Assembly: GCF_032678705.1 (NCBI RefSeq)
Contig: NZ_JAVTSS010000001.1
Location: 496,001-560,000, forward strand
Length of the DNA: 64,000 bases
Source of the DNA: Pedobacter frigiditerrae
GTDB lineage: Bacteria; Bacteroidota; Bacteroidia; Sphingobacteriales; Sphingobacteriaceae
Direction of reading: 5' to 3'
Part shown: one piece after another, positions 34,677 to 42,300 of the stretch
How the letters are laid out: each line of letters opens with the position of its first letter
How positions within the stretch are numbered: the first letter of the stretch is position 1
The notes under the pieces: generated by a model
What the model was told of the DNA's origin: nothing
What the model saw: the letters and a program-made list of their open reading frames with translations, nothing else
Database searches by the model: none
Position numbers and translations under genes: made by a program

Positions 34677-36083
34677 ATGGAAATAATACACTTCAGTGCA
34701 GAATGTTATCCAGTTGCAAAAGTTGGCGGCTTGGGCGATGTAGTAGGTGCGCTGCCCAAGTATCAAAATAAATTAGGTCACGTTGCAAAAGTGGTTATGC
34801 CAGCTTATGATACAAAGTTTTTGCATCAAAACGAGTTTGAGGTAGTGTATGATGGCTGGGTAAGATTAGGTTATAATAATCATCCAGTTAGGATATTTAG
34901 AGAAAGAACAAATAAATTAGGCTTTGACTTATTCTTGGTTCACATTGCAGGTTTATTAGACCGTGAAAAAGTCTATGGTTATGATGATGATGTAGAGCGT
35001 TTCATAGCTTTTCAAATTGCCAGTTTAGATTGGATTGCTCAATGGGAACACAAACCAAATGTAATTCATTGCCATGACCATCATACTGGGTTAATTCCTT
35101 TTATGATTGGTAATTGTAATGATTATCGCCATTTAAGTTACATTCCGACTGTTTTAACCATTCATAACGCACAATATCAAGGTCAGTTTGGTTGGGATAA
35201 ATTACATTATCTACCAGCTTATGATTTACGTAATTCGAGTAAATTAGATTGGGGTAATTCAATTAATCCATTAGCATCTGCCATTAAATGTGCTTGGAGA
35301 GTAACAACAGTTTCACCAAGTTACTTAGATGAAATCAGTTACAAAGCAAATGGCCTAGAAAGTTTGCTAGCTCAAGAGCGAGGAAAATCATTCGGGATTT
35401 TGAACGGGATTGATAATGAAGTTTGGAACCCGCAGAAAGATCCAATGCTTACTAAAGCTTTTGCAAATAGAACTGTAGAAAGTGGAAAAAAAGCAAACAA
35501 AGACGCTCTTTGTGATGTTTTCAACCTAGATAAAACTAAACCTTTATATACATTTATTGGCAGACTGGTAGGAGAAAAAGGCGCTGACTTATTACCTGAT
35601 ATTTTTTGGAATGCATTACAACAAAGTGATGGAGAAATTAATATTTTAGTATTAGGTTCTGGAGATCCAGCTGTTGAAGATAGATTAAATGAAATAACTC
35701 ATTATCATCCTGGTAAGTACAATGCTTATATTGGTTATAATGAGGCATTGTCACATCAAATTTATGCAGGAGCAGATTTTCTGTTAATGCCATCAAGGGT
35801 AGAACCTTGTGGCTTAAACCAAATGTACGCTTTACGTTATGGAACAATTCCAATTGTAAGGCGCATTGGCGGATTGAAAGATACGGTGACTGATATAGGT
35901 GAAGGAGGTTTTGGAATTTGCCATGACCAAACTAGTATCTGGGATGTTGGACACGCCATAGGCAGAGCTTATGACTTGTACCTAGACCAAAAAAAGGTGA
36001 AAGAAATTCGTAAGTTTATAATGACTTTGGATCACTCTTGGGATAGAGCGGCACAACAGTACATTGATTTATACCAAATGTAA
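34677..36083 (+). CDS. glgA: Glycogen/starch synthase (GT5)
   Basis: 468 residues of the GT5 fold. ADP-glucose binding KVGGLGDVVGALP (K15), HCHDHHTGLIPF, IHNAQYQGQFGW, and C-terminal domain FIGRLVGEKG and SRVEPCGLNQMYALRYG. It elongates alpha-1,4-glucan from ADP-glucose. Twelve bases separate it from glgC, which makes that ADP-glucose, so the two form a glycogen-synthesis operon. No branching enzyme gene is in the window. Confidence 0.95.
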   Translation: MEIIHFSAECYPVAKVGGLGDVVGALPKYQNKLGHVAKVVMPAYDTKFLHQNEFEVVYDGWVRLGYNNHPVRIFRERTNKLGFDLFLVHIAGLLDREKVYGYDDDVERFIAFQIASLDWIAQWEHKPNVIHCHDHHTGLIPFMIGNCNDYRHLSYIPTVLTIHNAQYQGQFGWDKLHYLPAYDLRNSSKLDWGNSINPLASAIKCAWRVTTVSPSYLDEISYKANGLESLLAQERGKSFGILNGIDNEVWNPQKDPMLTKAFANRTVESGKKANKDALCDVFNLDKTKPLYTFIGRLVGEKGADLLPDIFWNALQQSDGEINILVLGSGDPAVEDRLNEITHYHPGKYNAYIGYNEALSHQIYAGADFLLMPSRVEPCGLNQMYALRYGTIPIVRRIGGLKDTVTDIGEGGFGICHDQTSIWDVGHAIGRAYDLYLDQKKVKEIRKFIMTLDHSWDRAAQQYIDLYQM

Positions 36084-36095
36084 AACTAAATATAT

Positions 36096-37367
36096 ATGAC
36101 CGAAAACGTATTGGGTGTAATTCTTGGCGGCGGCCAAGGATCTAGATTATCTCCGCTAACTCAAACCCGCTCTAAACCCGCAGTACCAATAGGTGGTAAA
36201 TACCGTCTGGTTGATATTCCTATCTCAAATTGTATGAACTCCGGCATCCACCGTATGTTCGTTTTAACACAATTTAATTCGGCTTCGCTAAATAAGCATA
36301 TTAAAAACACTTATCACTTTAGTCACTTTTCTAAAGCATTTGTTGATATTTTAGCGGCAGAGCAAACGCCAGATAACCCAACTTGGTTTCAAGGAACTGC
36401 AGATGCGGTTAGGCAATGTATGCATCACATTACCAATCACGAGTTTGATTACATTTTGATTCTTTCTGGAGACCAATTGTACCAAATGGATTTTAAAGCA
36501 ATGCTGAAAGCTCACGTAGATAAAGGAGCAGAAATTTCTATTGCTACTATTCCTGTAAACGCAAAAGATGCAACTGATTTTGGTATTTTGAAAACCGATG
36601 AGGAAAGTTTCATTACTTCATTTATAGAAAAACCGAAGTCAGATTTATTGCCAGATTGGACTTCTGAAACGAGTGATGAGATGAAAGGTGCTGGTAGAAA
36701 TTACCTAGCTTCTATGGGTATTTATATTTTTAATAGGGATTTGCTGATTAAAATGTTAAATGAAAACCCTGATGAAAAAGATTTCGGAAAGGAAATTATT
36801 CCAAGAGCTTTATTAAATAACCATGTTTTAAGCTATCAATATGAAGGTTACTGGACAGATATTGGTAATATTTCATCATTCTTTGAAGCTAATTTAGGCT
36901 TAACGGATGAGCTGCCTTTGTTTAACATGTTTGATAGTGCCCATACTATTTTCACTAGGGCAAGGATGTTACCTCCATCTAAAATATCTGGTACAACCTT
37001 AGAAAGAACTATCATTGCCGAAGGTTGTATTATTCAAGCAAGTAGGGTAGAAAGAGCTGTTTTGGGTATTCGTTCAAGAATTGGAAGAGGCACTACAATC
37101 GCCAACTCTTATATTATGGGAAGCGACCATTACCAAACTTTAAAAGACATTCAAGAAGAAACTCAAGCTGGTCACCCATTGTTGGGTATAGGCGATAGAT
37201 GTTACATTAACAATGCAATTGTAGATAAAAACTGCAGAATTGGTAACGATGTCCGCATTAATGGTGGTTCGCATCTGGCGGAAGGAGATTATGGATTATA
37301 TGTAGTTAAAGATGGAATTGTAGTGGTTAAAAAAGGGGTTACCATACCAAATGGAACCGTGATATAA
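36096..37367 (+). CDS. glgC: Glucose-1-phosphate adenylyltransferase (ADP-glucose pyrophosphorylase)
   Basis: 423 residues: nucleotidyltransferase domain with GGGQGSRLSPLTQTRSKPAV, YRLVDIPISNC and the sugar-phosphate site region SFIEKPK, followed by a left-handed beta-helix domain with hexapeptide-like repeats (IIAEGCIIQASRV, YINNAIVDKNCRIG). It makes ADP-glucose for glycogen. In the same operon as glgA; a strong terminator follows. Confidence 0.95.
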   Translation: MTENVLGVILGGGQGSRLSPLTQTRSKPAVPIGGKYRLVDIPISNCMNSGIHRMFVLTQFNSASLNKHIKNTYHFSHFSKAFVDILAAEQTPDNPTWFQGTADAVRQCMHHITNHEFDYILILSGDQLYQMDFKAMLKAHVDKGAEISIATIPVNAKDATDFGILKTDEESFITSFIEKPKSDLLPDWTSETSDEMKGAGRNYLASMGIYIFNRDLLIKMLNENPDEKDFGKEIIPRALLNNHVLSYQYEGYWTDIGNISSFFEANLGLTDELPLFNMFDSAHTIFTRARMLPPSKISGTTLERTIIAEGCIIQASRVERAVLGIRSRIGRGTTIANSYIMGSDHYQTLKDIQEETQAGHPLLGIGDRCYINNAIVDKNCRIGNDVRINGGSHLAEGDYGLYVVKDGIVVVKKGVTIPNGTVI

Positions 37368-37409
37368 ATGTAAAATGTAAGAGGGAAGAAGTAGTCTTAC
37401 AAAATTGAA

Positions 37410-37439
37410 AAGCCTTTACTGAAAAGTAAAGGCTTTTTC
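37410..37439 (+). terminator. Rho-independent terminator of glgA-glgC
   Basis: Perfect 11-bp stem AAGCCTTTACT / AGTAAAGGCTT (37410-37420, 37425-37435), GAAA tetraloop, T-run following. Confidence 0.95.
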
Positions 37440-37473
37440 GTTATCTTGAAAATCATTCAATAATCCCATCGTT

Positions 37474-38073
37474 ATGAGCATTCCCTATTTGTTAATTCTA
37501 TTCCGGTTTTTACTAGCACCAACTATTATTATTCTTTCTTTTTTAATGAGGGAAGATGCAGCTTACATTGTACTTACCCTAATGTTTTTGGGTTTGTTTT
37601 CTGATATTTTAGATGGCATTATTGCCAGAAAAATGAAAATTGATACAGAGAAAATGAGGCGATTGGATAGTCAAACGGATTTAATATTCTGGTTAAGCAT
37701 TGCATTTAGCTGTTATTTGATTTATCCAGCATTGATTAAAGAAAATTGGATTGGGGTAATTGCAGTTGTGACAATGGAAGCAATGTGTTACATGGTTAGC
37801 TTAATCAAATTTGGTAAGGAAACTTGCACCCACGCTTTTGTTTCAAAAATGTGGGGACTTACTTTACTCGCAACATTTACCTGTTTATTAGGTTTCGCCT
37901 ATGGCGGATGGATGATGAAAACTTGTATTGTCTTAGGGTTGATTTCTCAATTGGATGTAATTCTTATCATCTTATTCTTGCCTAAATGGACACATGATAT
38001 TCCCAGCTTTTACCATGCAATTTTAATTCGAAAAGGAATTGAGTTTAAAAAGAGTAAGTATTTGAATAGCTAG
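37474..38073 (+). CDS. CDP-alcohol phosphatidyltransferase family protein
   Basis: 199 residues, five to six predicted membrane helices. The catalytic motif is FSDILDGIIARKM followed by LDSQTDL, giving the pattern D-x2-D-G-x2-A-R ... D-x3-D. The second motif glycine, normally four residues before the third Asp, is Met here. The family joins a CDP-linked lipid to an alcohol in phospholipid synthesis; the alcohol cannot be read from the sequence. It starts after the glg terminator and is followed by G-rich words TGTAAAATGTAAGAGG. Length is normal for the family. Confidence 0.85.
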   Translation: MSIPYLLILFRFLLAPTIIILSFLMREDAAYIVLTLMFLGLFSDILDGIIARKMKIDTEKMRRLDSQTDLIFWLSIAFSCYLIYPALIKENWIGVIAVVTMEAMCYMVSLIKFGKETCTHAFVSKMWGLTLLATFTCLLGFAYGGWMMKTCIVLGLISQLDVILIILFLPKWTHDIPSFYHAILIRKGIEFKKSKYLNS

Positions 38074-38123
38074 CTTAGATGTAAAATGTAAGAGGTAAAA
38101 TGGTAAATGGATTTTAAGAATAA

Positions 38124-38252
38124 ATGAAAAGAAAATATAGGTTTTTATTGATTGGAATTTTATTAATAGTAGTTGTTTACTTACTTTATAATTTTTTATT
38201 AGATGAATTTGTTAAATCTTTCAGTAAGGGATATTTTGGCTCTGGGAATTAA
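38124..38252 (+). CDS. Small single-pass membrane protein (42 aa)
   Basis: An ATG at 38124 opens 42 codons to TAA at 38250-38252. The product begins MKRKYRFLLIGILLIVV and continues VYLLYNFLLDEFVKSFSKG: a basic N-terminus and one hydrophobic helix, so a plausible small inner-membrane protein. It follows G-rich words after the phosphatidyltransferase gene. No family is recognised and no promoter motif is obvious; the coding status is uncertain. Confidence 0.45.
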   Translation: MKRKYRFLLIGILLIVVVYLLYNFLLDEFVKSFSKGYFGSGN

Positions 38253-38275
38253 TTGTTGTACCAGCTTTGTTAATT

Positions 38276-38335
38276 AAGCCTGATTGCAGTGAAAACCAAT
38301 TTTTTCTATTGGTTGTAACGTAAAGCAGGGCTAAT
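38276..38335 (+). repeat. Variable-core interspersed repeat (short form)
   Basis: AAGCCTGATTGCAGTGAAAA and AACGTAAAGCAGGGCTAA ends around a minimal hairpin CCAAT-tttttct-ATTGG. Nearly the same as the copy at 39070-39130. Confidence 0.75.
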
Positions 38336-38420
38336 GATGCAATCTATTACTGACCGTCAACTTTCAAATACTAAACTTTAAGTGCTCTTGCTTTACCTAG
38401 TTTCTTCTAGATAAAAAATA

Positions 38421-38473
38421 ATAAAAATAAAAGACTACTAATTTTGTAGTCTTTTATTTTTATGCTATATTTG
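38421..38473 (+). promoter_or_regulatory. Perfect 18-bp inverted repeat overlapping the -33 box, plus -7 box
   Basis: Arms ATAAAAATAAAAGACTAC (38421-38438) and its exact complement (38446-38463) flank seven bases. TTTG at 38443-38446 and TATATTTG at 38466-38473 are separated by 19 bases, a good Bacteroidota promoter. The centre GACTAC-n7-GTAGTC resembles the Rrf2-type site at the sulfite reductase promoter. A repressor site that covers the -33 element is inferred. The alternative is a terminator for the small gene upstream, as the stem ends in a T-rich arm. Confidence 0.55.
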
Positions 38474-38506
38474 AGCATCAATTAATGACAACTCTAATTT
38501 TATTTT

Positions 38507-38665
38507 ATGTCAATTTATTTAGAATTTCCAAGTATTGATGAATACCCTTTTTATACTAACCCTATAGATAAGGTGCAAGAAACTTTGGTTGAAGAAAAAG
38601 AGCTAAACGAAATAAAGGAAGAGATGAGTTTATTGCAAAATTATTTATTTCTGAGATTAGTTTGA
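38507..38665 (+). CDS. Small acidic protein (52 aa), function unknown
   Basis: ATG at 38507, TGA at 38663-38665. The product begins MSIYLEFPSIDEYPFYTNP and continues with a Glu/Lys-rich helix (EEKELNEIKEEM). It lies about 30 bases downstream of a perfect TAnnTTTG promoter and directly before a tRNA-like gene. No family is recognised. Support is the promoter spacing and the open frame only. Confidence 0.45.
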   Translation: MSIYLEFPSIDEYPFYTNPIDKVQETLVEEKELNEIKEEMSLLQNYLFLRLV

Positions 38666-38672
38666 AGTATAT

Positions 38673-38743
38673 GGCAGGTTAACCTAAAGGAAGGTAGGGG
38701 TTTCATAAACCTTTTATAATGGTTCGAATCCATTACCTAGCCA
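38673..38743 (+). tRNA. tRNA-like gene with CAT anticodon (Met-type), possibly degenerate
   Basis: Folds as a cloverleaf: acceptor GGCAGGT with ACCT-a-GCC (one bulged A), D stem ACCT / AGGT with loop AAAGGA, anticodon stem GGGGT / ACCTT with loop TTCATAA, variable loop TTAT, T stem AATGG / CCATT with loop TTCGAAT. Conserved U8, A14, G18-G19, A21, U33, and T-loop bases are present. The bulge in the acceptor stem, two G-U pairs and the short D loop suggest a divergent or decaying tRNA. A terminator hairpin follows at 38796. Confidence 0.55.
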
Positions 38744-38795
38744 CAGGTGCATATATCGTTTTGGGTATGTACTTTTTTGTTTTGTTGACAGCTAT

Positions 38796-38826
38796 AAGCC
38801 ATCTTTTTAGATGGCTTTTGCTTTTT
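38796..38826 (+). terminator. Rho-independent terminator after the tRNA-like gene
   Basis: Perfect 9-bp stem AAGCCATCT / AGATGGCTT (38796-38804, 38809-38817), TTTT loop, followed by TTGCTTTTTA. Confidence 0.85.
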
Positions 38827-38860
38827 ATGAGATTTTCTTAAAACAGAGTTAATTTTAAAT

Positions 38861-38932
38861 GAAAAGGGCTACCCATCCAGGTAGCCGCTTTTCGCAAACC
38901 AAATATAAATGTGTATGAACAAGACAAATATA
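38861..38932 (-). ncRNA. Possible small RNA on the minus strand with terminator hairpin
   Basis: On the minus strand, TATATTTG (38932-38925) matches the -7 consensus. Roughly 30 bases downstream lies the strong hairpin GGCTACC / GGTAGCC (38867-38873, 38880-38886), extended by GAAAAG / CTTTTC and ending in CTTTTCATTT on that strand, like a terminator. A site GACTAAATTAGTAGTC-like (38947-38962) lies just upstream of the promoter. A transcript of about 55-60 bases is inferred; no ORF is inside. Confidence 0.35.
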
Positions 38933-39069
38933 GAAAAATAAAATAAAGACTACTAATTTAGTCGTATTTATTTTGAAATAATTTTAAACCTTCAAATTAC
39001 CTATTAAATGAAGGATTTTTTGAGAAATGAAGGTAAAGCGATTGCAGTTTTTGCACAAACTTCGTTAAA

Positions 39070-39130
39070 TAAGCCTGATAGTAGTGAAAACCAATTTTTT
39101 CAATTGGTTGTAACGAAGAGCAGGGCTGAT
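39070..39130 (+). repeat. Variable-core interspersed repeat (short form), second copy in 1 kb
   Basis: AAGCCTGATAGTAGTGAAAA and AACGAAGAGCAGGGCTGA ends around CCAATT-tttt-caATTGG. It is followed at 39167-39191 by a solo half of another palindromic repeat (ends CTCTGAATGAC), whose full form is at 42069-42144. Confidence 0.75.
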
Positions 39131-39201
39131 GTTGCCAAGAATTACTGAACATTCACTTTCAAAATAGATTCTTCGCTGCGCTCTGAATGACAAAATGTAG
39201 A

Positions 39202-40560
39202 TTAAGCGTAGTTAAATACCAATGAAAAAGTTGTTCGTTGGTTGGGCACAGAATCAACTTCTAAACTACCTCGGTGCATTTTCATGATGTTGCGTGTAAT
39301 GGTTAGGCCAATGCCCGAACCATTTTTACGAGTGGTATAAAATGGCACAAAAATCTTCTCAATATTTGCCGCCTCTATACCTTTTCCGTTATCGCTTACT
39401 TCGATATAAACTTTGTTATGCGCTAGTCGGTAGGTAACTTCAATTACGGGCTGTTCCGTATCTTCTAAAGCATACAAACTGTTGGTAATGAGGTTAATTA
39501 GTGCCTGTTCGATAAGCTTTAAATCTATTTGAAGCGAGATTTTTGAAGCCGTTTGCAAAACTTGCAACTTAATGTGTTTGGCACTAACCATTGGCTGCAT
39601 TAACACTTTTACGTGTTGTAAAACTTCACCAATGCTATGTTGTTCTGCATTTGGGGTAGGTAATTCGGCAATTAAGCGGTAATCTTTTACGAAGTCTAGC
39701 AAGCCTTCCGACCTTCGTTTTATGGTTTGTAAAGCAGGTTTTAAATCTTCAAGGTCTTCGGCATTTAAACTTTCTTTATTGGTAATCATTTGGTTTACCG
39801 TATCAGATAAAGAACTGATTGGCGTGATAGAATTTAAAATCTCGTGAGAAATAACACCTATTAAACGGTTCCAAGCTTCGGTTTCCTTTTGCTCAATTTC
39901 ATCTTTAATGTTTTGAAAAGAGATGATGTTATAATCTGCACCATAGAGATTCAGCGGAATAACTTCGATAGAAAGTTGGATAAATTTATCTTGAATTTTA
40001 AGCTCGATGAAACGTTTTCCGCCAGCATCTATCTGTTCAATTTCTTTAGTGAAAATAGGTAAATGCTGCTCAAATCTATGCCAATAGCTATACGCTGGAA
40101 CATTTAATAAATTGCTTGCTGCCTGATTAAAGAAAGAAATTTCCGATTTTTCTTGGGTTGATTTTTGCTTCTTAACTACAATTACGCCAACTGGAACTTG
40201 CTCTAAAATGGTTTTTATTAATTGGAAAATAGAGTCTTGTTCTAGTTGTATGTCCTTGTGAATCTGTATGATTTCATTAAACGATTCATACAATTCTGGG
40301 AAACTCCCTCTGGTAGCTTTGTTCTTAAAATTTAAAGTGTGGTCTCTGGTTTTAACCGCTAAAATGAAACGTTTAATGTCTTCTCTGATTTCATTGATGT
40401 AGTAATAAAGGGAAATTATACTACCCAATAATATCAAACTAACCCCAGTGATTGTAAACCATAATTGTGTGTTCCTAACCAAATAAAACAGCAGCAGCGC
40501 CATGATGTTGATGAACAACAGGCGAACGATTAAGCGGAAAGTAAATCTTTGGTGAAACAT
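39202..40560 (-). CDS. Membrane sensor histidine kinase, partner of the NtrC-type regulator
   Basis: 452 residues. Two N-terminal helices (LLFINIMALLLFYLV and FTITGVSLILLGSIISLYYY) with hardly any periplasmic loop, a HAMP/linker and PAS-like domain (~100-225), then HisKA-like helices with H239 in VISHEILNSITP and a HATPase domain with N-box NLITNSLYAL, DNGKGI and GSGIGLTITR. The short loop suggests it senses a membrane or cytoplasmic signal. Encoded just downstream of its regulator on the same strand and divergent from the transporter array, it likely switches the sigma54 promoters there. Confidence 0.92.
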   Translation of the reverse strand: MFHQRFTFRLIVRLLFINIMALLLFYLVRNTQLWFTITGVSLILLGSIISLYYYINEIREDIKRFILAVKTRDHTLNFKNKATRGSFPELYESFNEIIQIHKDIQLEQDSIFQLIKTILEQVPVGVIVVKKQKSTQEKSEISFFNQAASNLLNVPAYSYWHRFEQHLPIFTKEIEQIDAGGKRFIELKIQDKFIQLSIEVIPLNLYGADYNIISFQNIKDEIEQKETEAWNRLIGVISHEILNSITPISSLSDTVNQMITNKESLNAEDLEDLKPALQTIKRRSEGLLDFVKDYRLIAELPTPNAEQHSIGEVLQHVKVLMQPMVSAKHIKLQVLQTASKISLQIDLKLIEQALINLITNSLYALEDTEQPVIEVTYRLAHNKVYIEVSDNGKGIEAANIEKIFVPFYTTRKNGSGIGLTITRNIMKMHRGSLEVDSVPNQRTTFSLVFNYA

Positions 40561-40686
40561 TTTTGTAAGCTAAAATACTAAAGGTAAAAGATTAAGCTGA
40601 AAGACTATAGCTGAAAGTCCAAAGCCAATTTTGTTTTAAAGCGCTTTGTTGCTCCCTCTCCTTTGGGGAGGGCTGGGGTGGGGCTT

Positions 40687-42057
40687 TTAAAGACCAAACT
40701 TCTCAATTCTTCTATAAAGTGCTGCTCTTGTTAAGCCTAATTCGGCTGCGGCTCTAGAAATATTTCCCTTGTGTTTCTCTATGGCTTTATTAACCATCAT
40801 TTTTTCCATTTCATCTAAAGGCATATCGGTTTGTAAAACTGCTTGGTTGCCAAATTTTTGTGGTGACAACTGTAAATCATTTTCGCTGATTTCTAAACCA
40901 TCTGTCATAATTACAGCTCTTTCTAAAACGTGCTGTAATTCTCTGATATTTCCAGGCCAACTGTAATTTAAGAGTGTTTGCTCTGCCTTTGTATTGATGT
41001 TTTTTATGTTTTTATGGTACTTGTTGCTAAAACTTTGCAAAAAGTGATAAGCTAAAAGTATAATGTCATTTCCTCTTTGTCGGAGTGGTGGAAGGATTAA
41101 TTCAACTGTATTAATTCTGAAAAGTAAATCTTGTCTAAAAGTTCCTTTAGCTACCATTTCATTTAATGGCATATTGGTAGCGCTAATTAAACGAACATCA
41201 ATTTTTCTTTCCTTACTTTCCCCTAAGCGAGTAACGGTTCTGTTCTGCAAAACGCTCAATAATTTTGCTTGTAGTGGAAGGGAAAGATTCCCAATTTCAT
41301 CAAGGAATATAGTGCCGCCATCAGCCATTTCAAACCGACCAGGTTTGTCTTCTCTAGCATCAGTAAACGCACCTTTTGCATAACCAAAAAGCTCACTTTC
41401 AAATAGATTTTCGTTTAGAGAGCCCAAATCTACATGCATAAAAATTTGTTTCCTTCTTAAGGAATTTTTATGTAATTCGTAAGCAAAAACCTGTTTTCCT
41501 GTTCCGTTTTCACCTAAAATTAAAACATTGGCATCAGTAGGGGCAACTTTTATTAATGTTTTTTGAAGATGTTGTACACTATCATCATCACCAACAATAT
41601 GCTCTAGTTTACGAGCCATATCACCTTGTATTGAGGTGTTTATTTTCTCTAATTTTTTTACCTTTTTATTCGATTGTCGGAGTTTTGCACCTGCGGAAAG
41701 TGTAGCAAATAACTTTTCATTTTCCCAAGGTTTAAGAATGAAATCTGTAGCTCCTTTTTTTATGGCCTGAACGGCTAATTCTACGTTTCCAAAGGCAGTC
41801 ATTAAAATCACTACATAGTCTTTATCTATAGAAAGGATATGCTCTAACCAATATAATCCCTCGCGACCATCACTTGCACCTTTTTGATAATTCATGTCCA
41901 GTAAAATGATATCAACTTCATTTTTACTTAATAGCACATTAATCTCCCTTGGAGATTTACAAGTCAACACTTGATTAAAATGTTGTTTTAAGAAAAGACG
42001 AGCGCTTAATAGAATATCGTCATCGTCATCAATTACAAGAATGTTTGCGTCTATCAT
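40687..42057 (-). CDS. Sigma54-dependent NtrC-family response regulator
   Basis: 456 residues: receiver (D10-D14 acidic cluster, phosphorylated D54, K109), AAA+ domain with Walker A GENGTGK (182-188), GAFTDA loop (229-234) that touches sigma54, Walker B GGTIFLDEIGN, and a Fis-type helix-turn-helix at the C-terminus (GNISRAAAELGLTRAALYRRI). The loop has Asp for the usual second Gly, a common variant. It should bind the paired 16-base sites before 42301 and 52032 and open the two sigma54 promoters. First gene of the kinase operon. Confidence 0.95.
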   Translation of the reverse strand: MIDANILVIDDDDDILLSARLFLKQHFNQVLTCKSPREINVLLSKNEVDIILLDMNYQKGASDGREGLYWLEHILSIDKDYVVILMTAFGNVELAVQAIKKGATDFILKPWENEKLFATLSAGAKLRQSNKKVKKLEKINTSIQGDMARKLEHIVGDDDSVQHLQKTLIKVAPTDANVLILGENGTGKQVFAYELHKNSLRRKQIFMHVDLGSLNENLFESELFGYAKGAFTDAREDKPGRFEMADGGTIFLDEIGNLSLPLQAKLLSVLQNRTVTRLGESKERKIDVRLISATNMPLNEMVAKGTFRQDLLFRINTVELILPPLRQRGNDIILLAYHFLQSFSNKYHKNIKNINTKAEQTLLNYSWPGNIRELQHVLERAVIMTDGLEISENDLQLSPQKFGNQAVLQTDMPLDEMEKMMVNKAIEKHKGNISRAAAELGLTRAALYRRIEKFGL

Positions 42058-42068
42058 TTTCTTTTGTG

Positions 42069-42144
42069 TTTGTCATTCAGAGCATCGCGAAGAATCTCTT
42101 GATGTAGATTTGCAATGAGATTCCTCGTGCCTCGGAATGACAAA
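42069..42144. repeat. REP-type inverted repeat between the regulator and its target promoter
   Basis: Outer arms TTTGTCATTC / GAATGACAAA (42069-42078, 42135-42144), inner GAATCTC / GAGATTC (42092-42098, 42117-42123). It sits between the regulator start and the enhancer sites and may insulate the divergent units. Confidence 0.75.
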
Positions 42145-42155
42145 AGTACTAGGAC

Positions 42156-42192
42156 TGTTCGATGATGTACAGCTAGTGTTCGATATCGAACA
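42156..42192 (+). promoter_or_regulatory. Paired enhancer sites (UAS) of the first sigma54 promoter
   Basis: Site A TGTTCGATGATGTACA (42156-42171) and site B TGTTCGATATCGAACA (42177-42192, perfect palindrome), centres 21 bases apart, two helical turns. They fit YGTTCR-N4-YGWACA. Site B's centre is 83.5 bases before the -12 G of the promoter, exactly as at the second promoter. Confidence 0.75.
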
Positions 42193-42253
42193 TATATTTT
42201 TGAATATAAAATTTAATCAATTGATTTACAGTAGTTTAAAATTTTATTTTCTA

Positions 42254-42270
42254 TTGGCATAAACTTGGCA
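42254..42270 (+). promoter_or_regulatory. Sigma54 (-24/-12) promoter of the transporter array
   Basis: TTGGCATAAACTTGGCA has GG (42256-42257) and GC (42268-42269) separated by exactly ten bases, the defining sigma54 spacing. The HlyD-type gene starts 32 bases downstream of the GC. Confidence 0.82.
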
Positions 42271-42300
42271 AATGGCATAGCATTAACAGAATAAACCCAA

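Noticed and set aside
39008..39145. About 45-codon frame from an ATG near 39008
   Set aside because: It passes straight through a variable-core repeat, so it is unlikely to be a gene.
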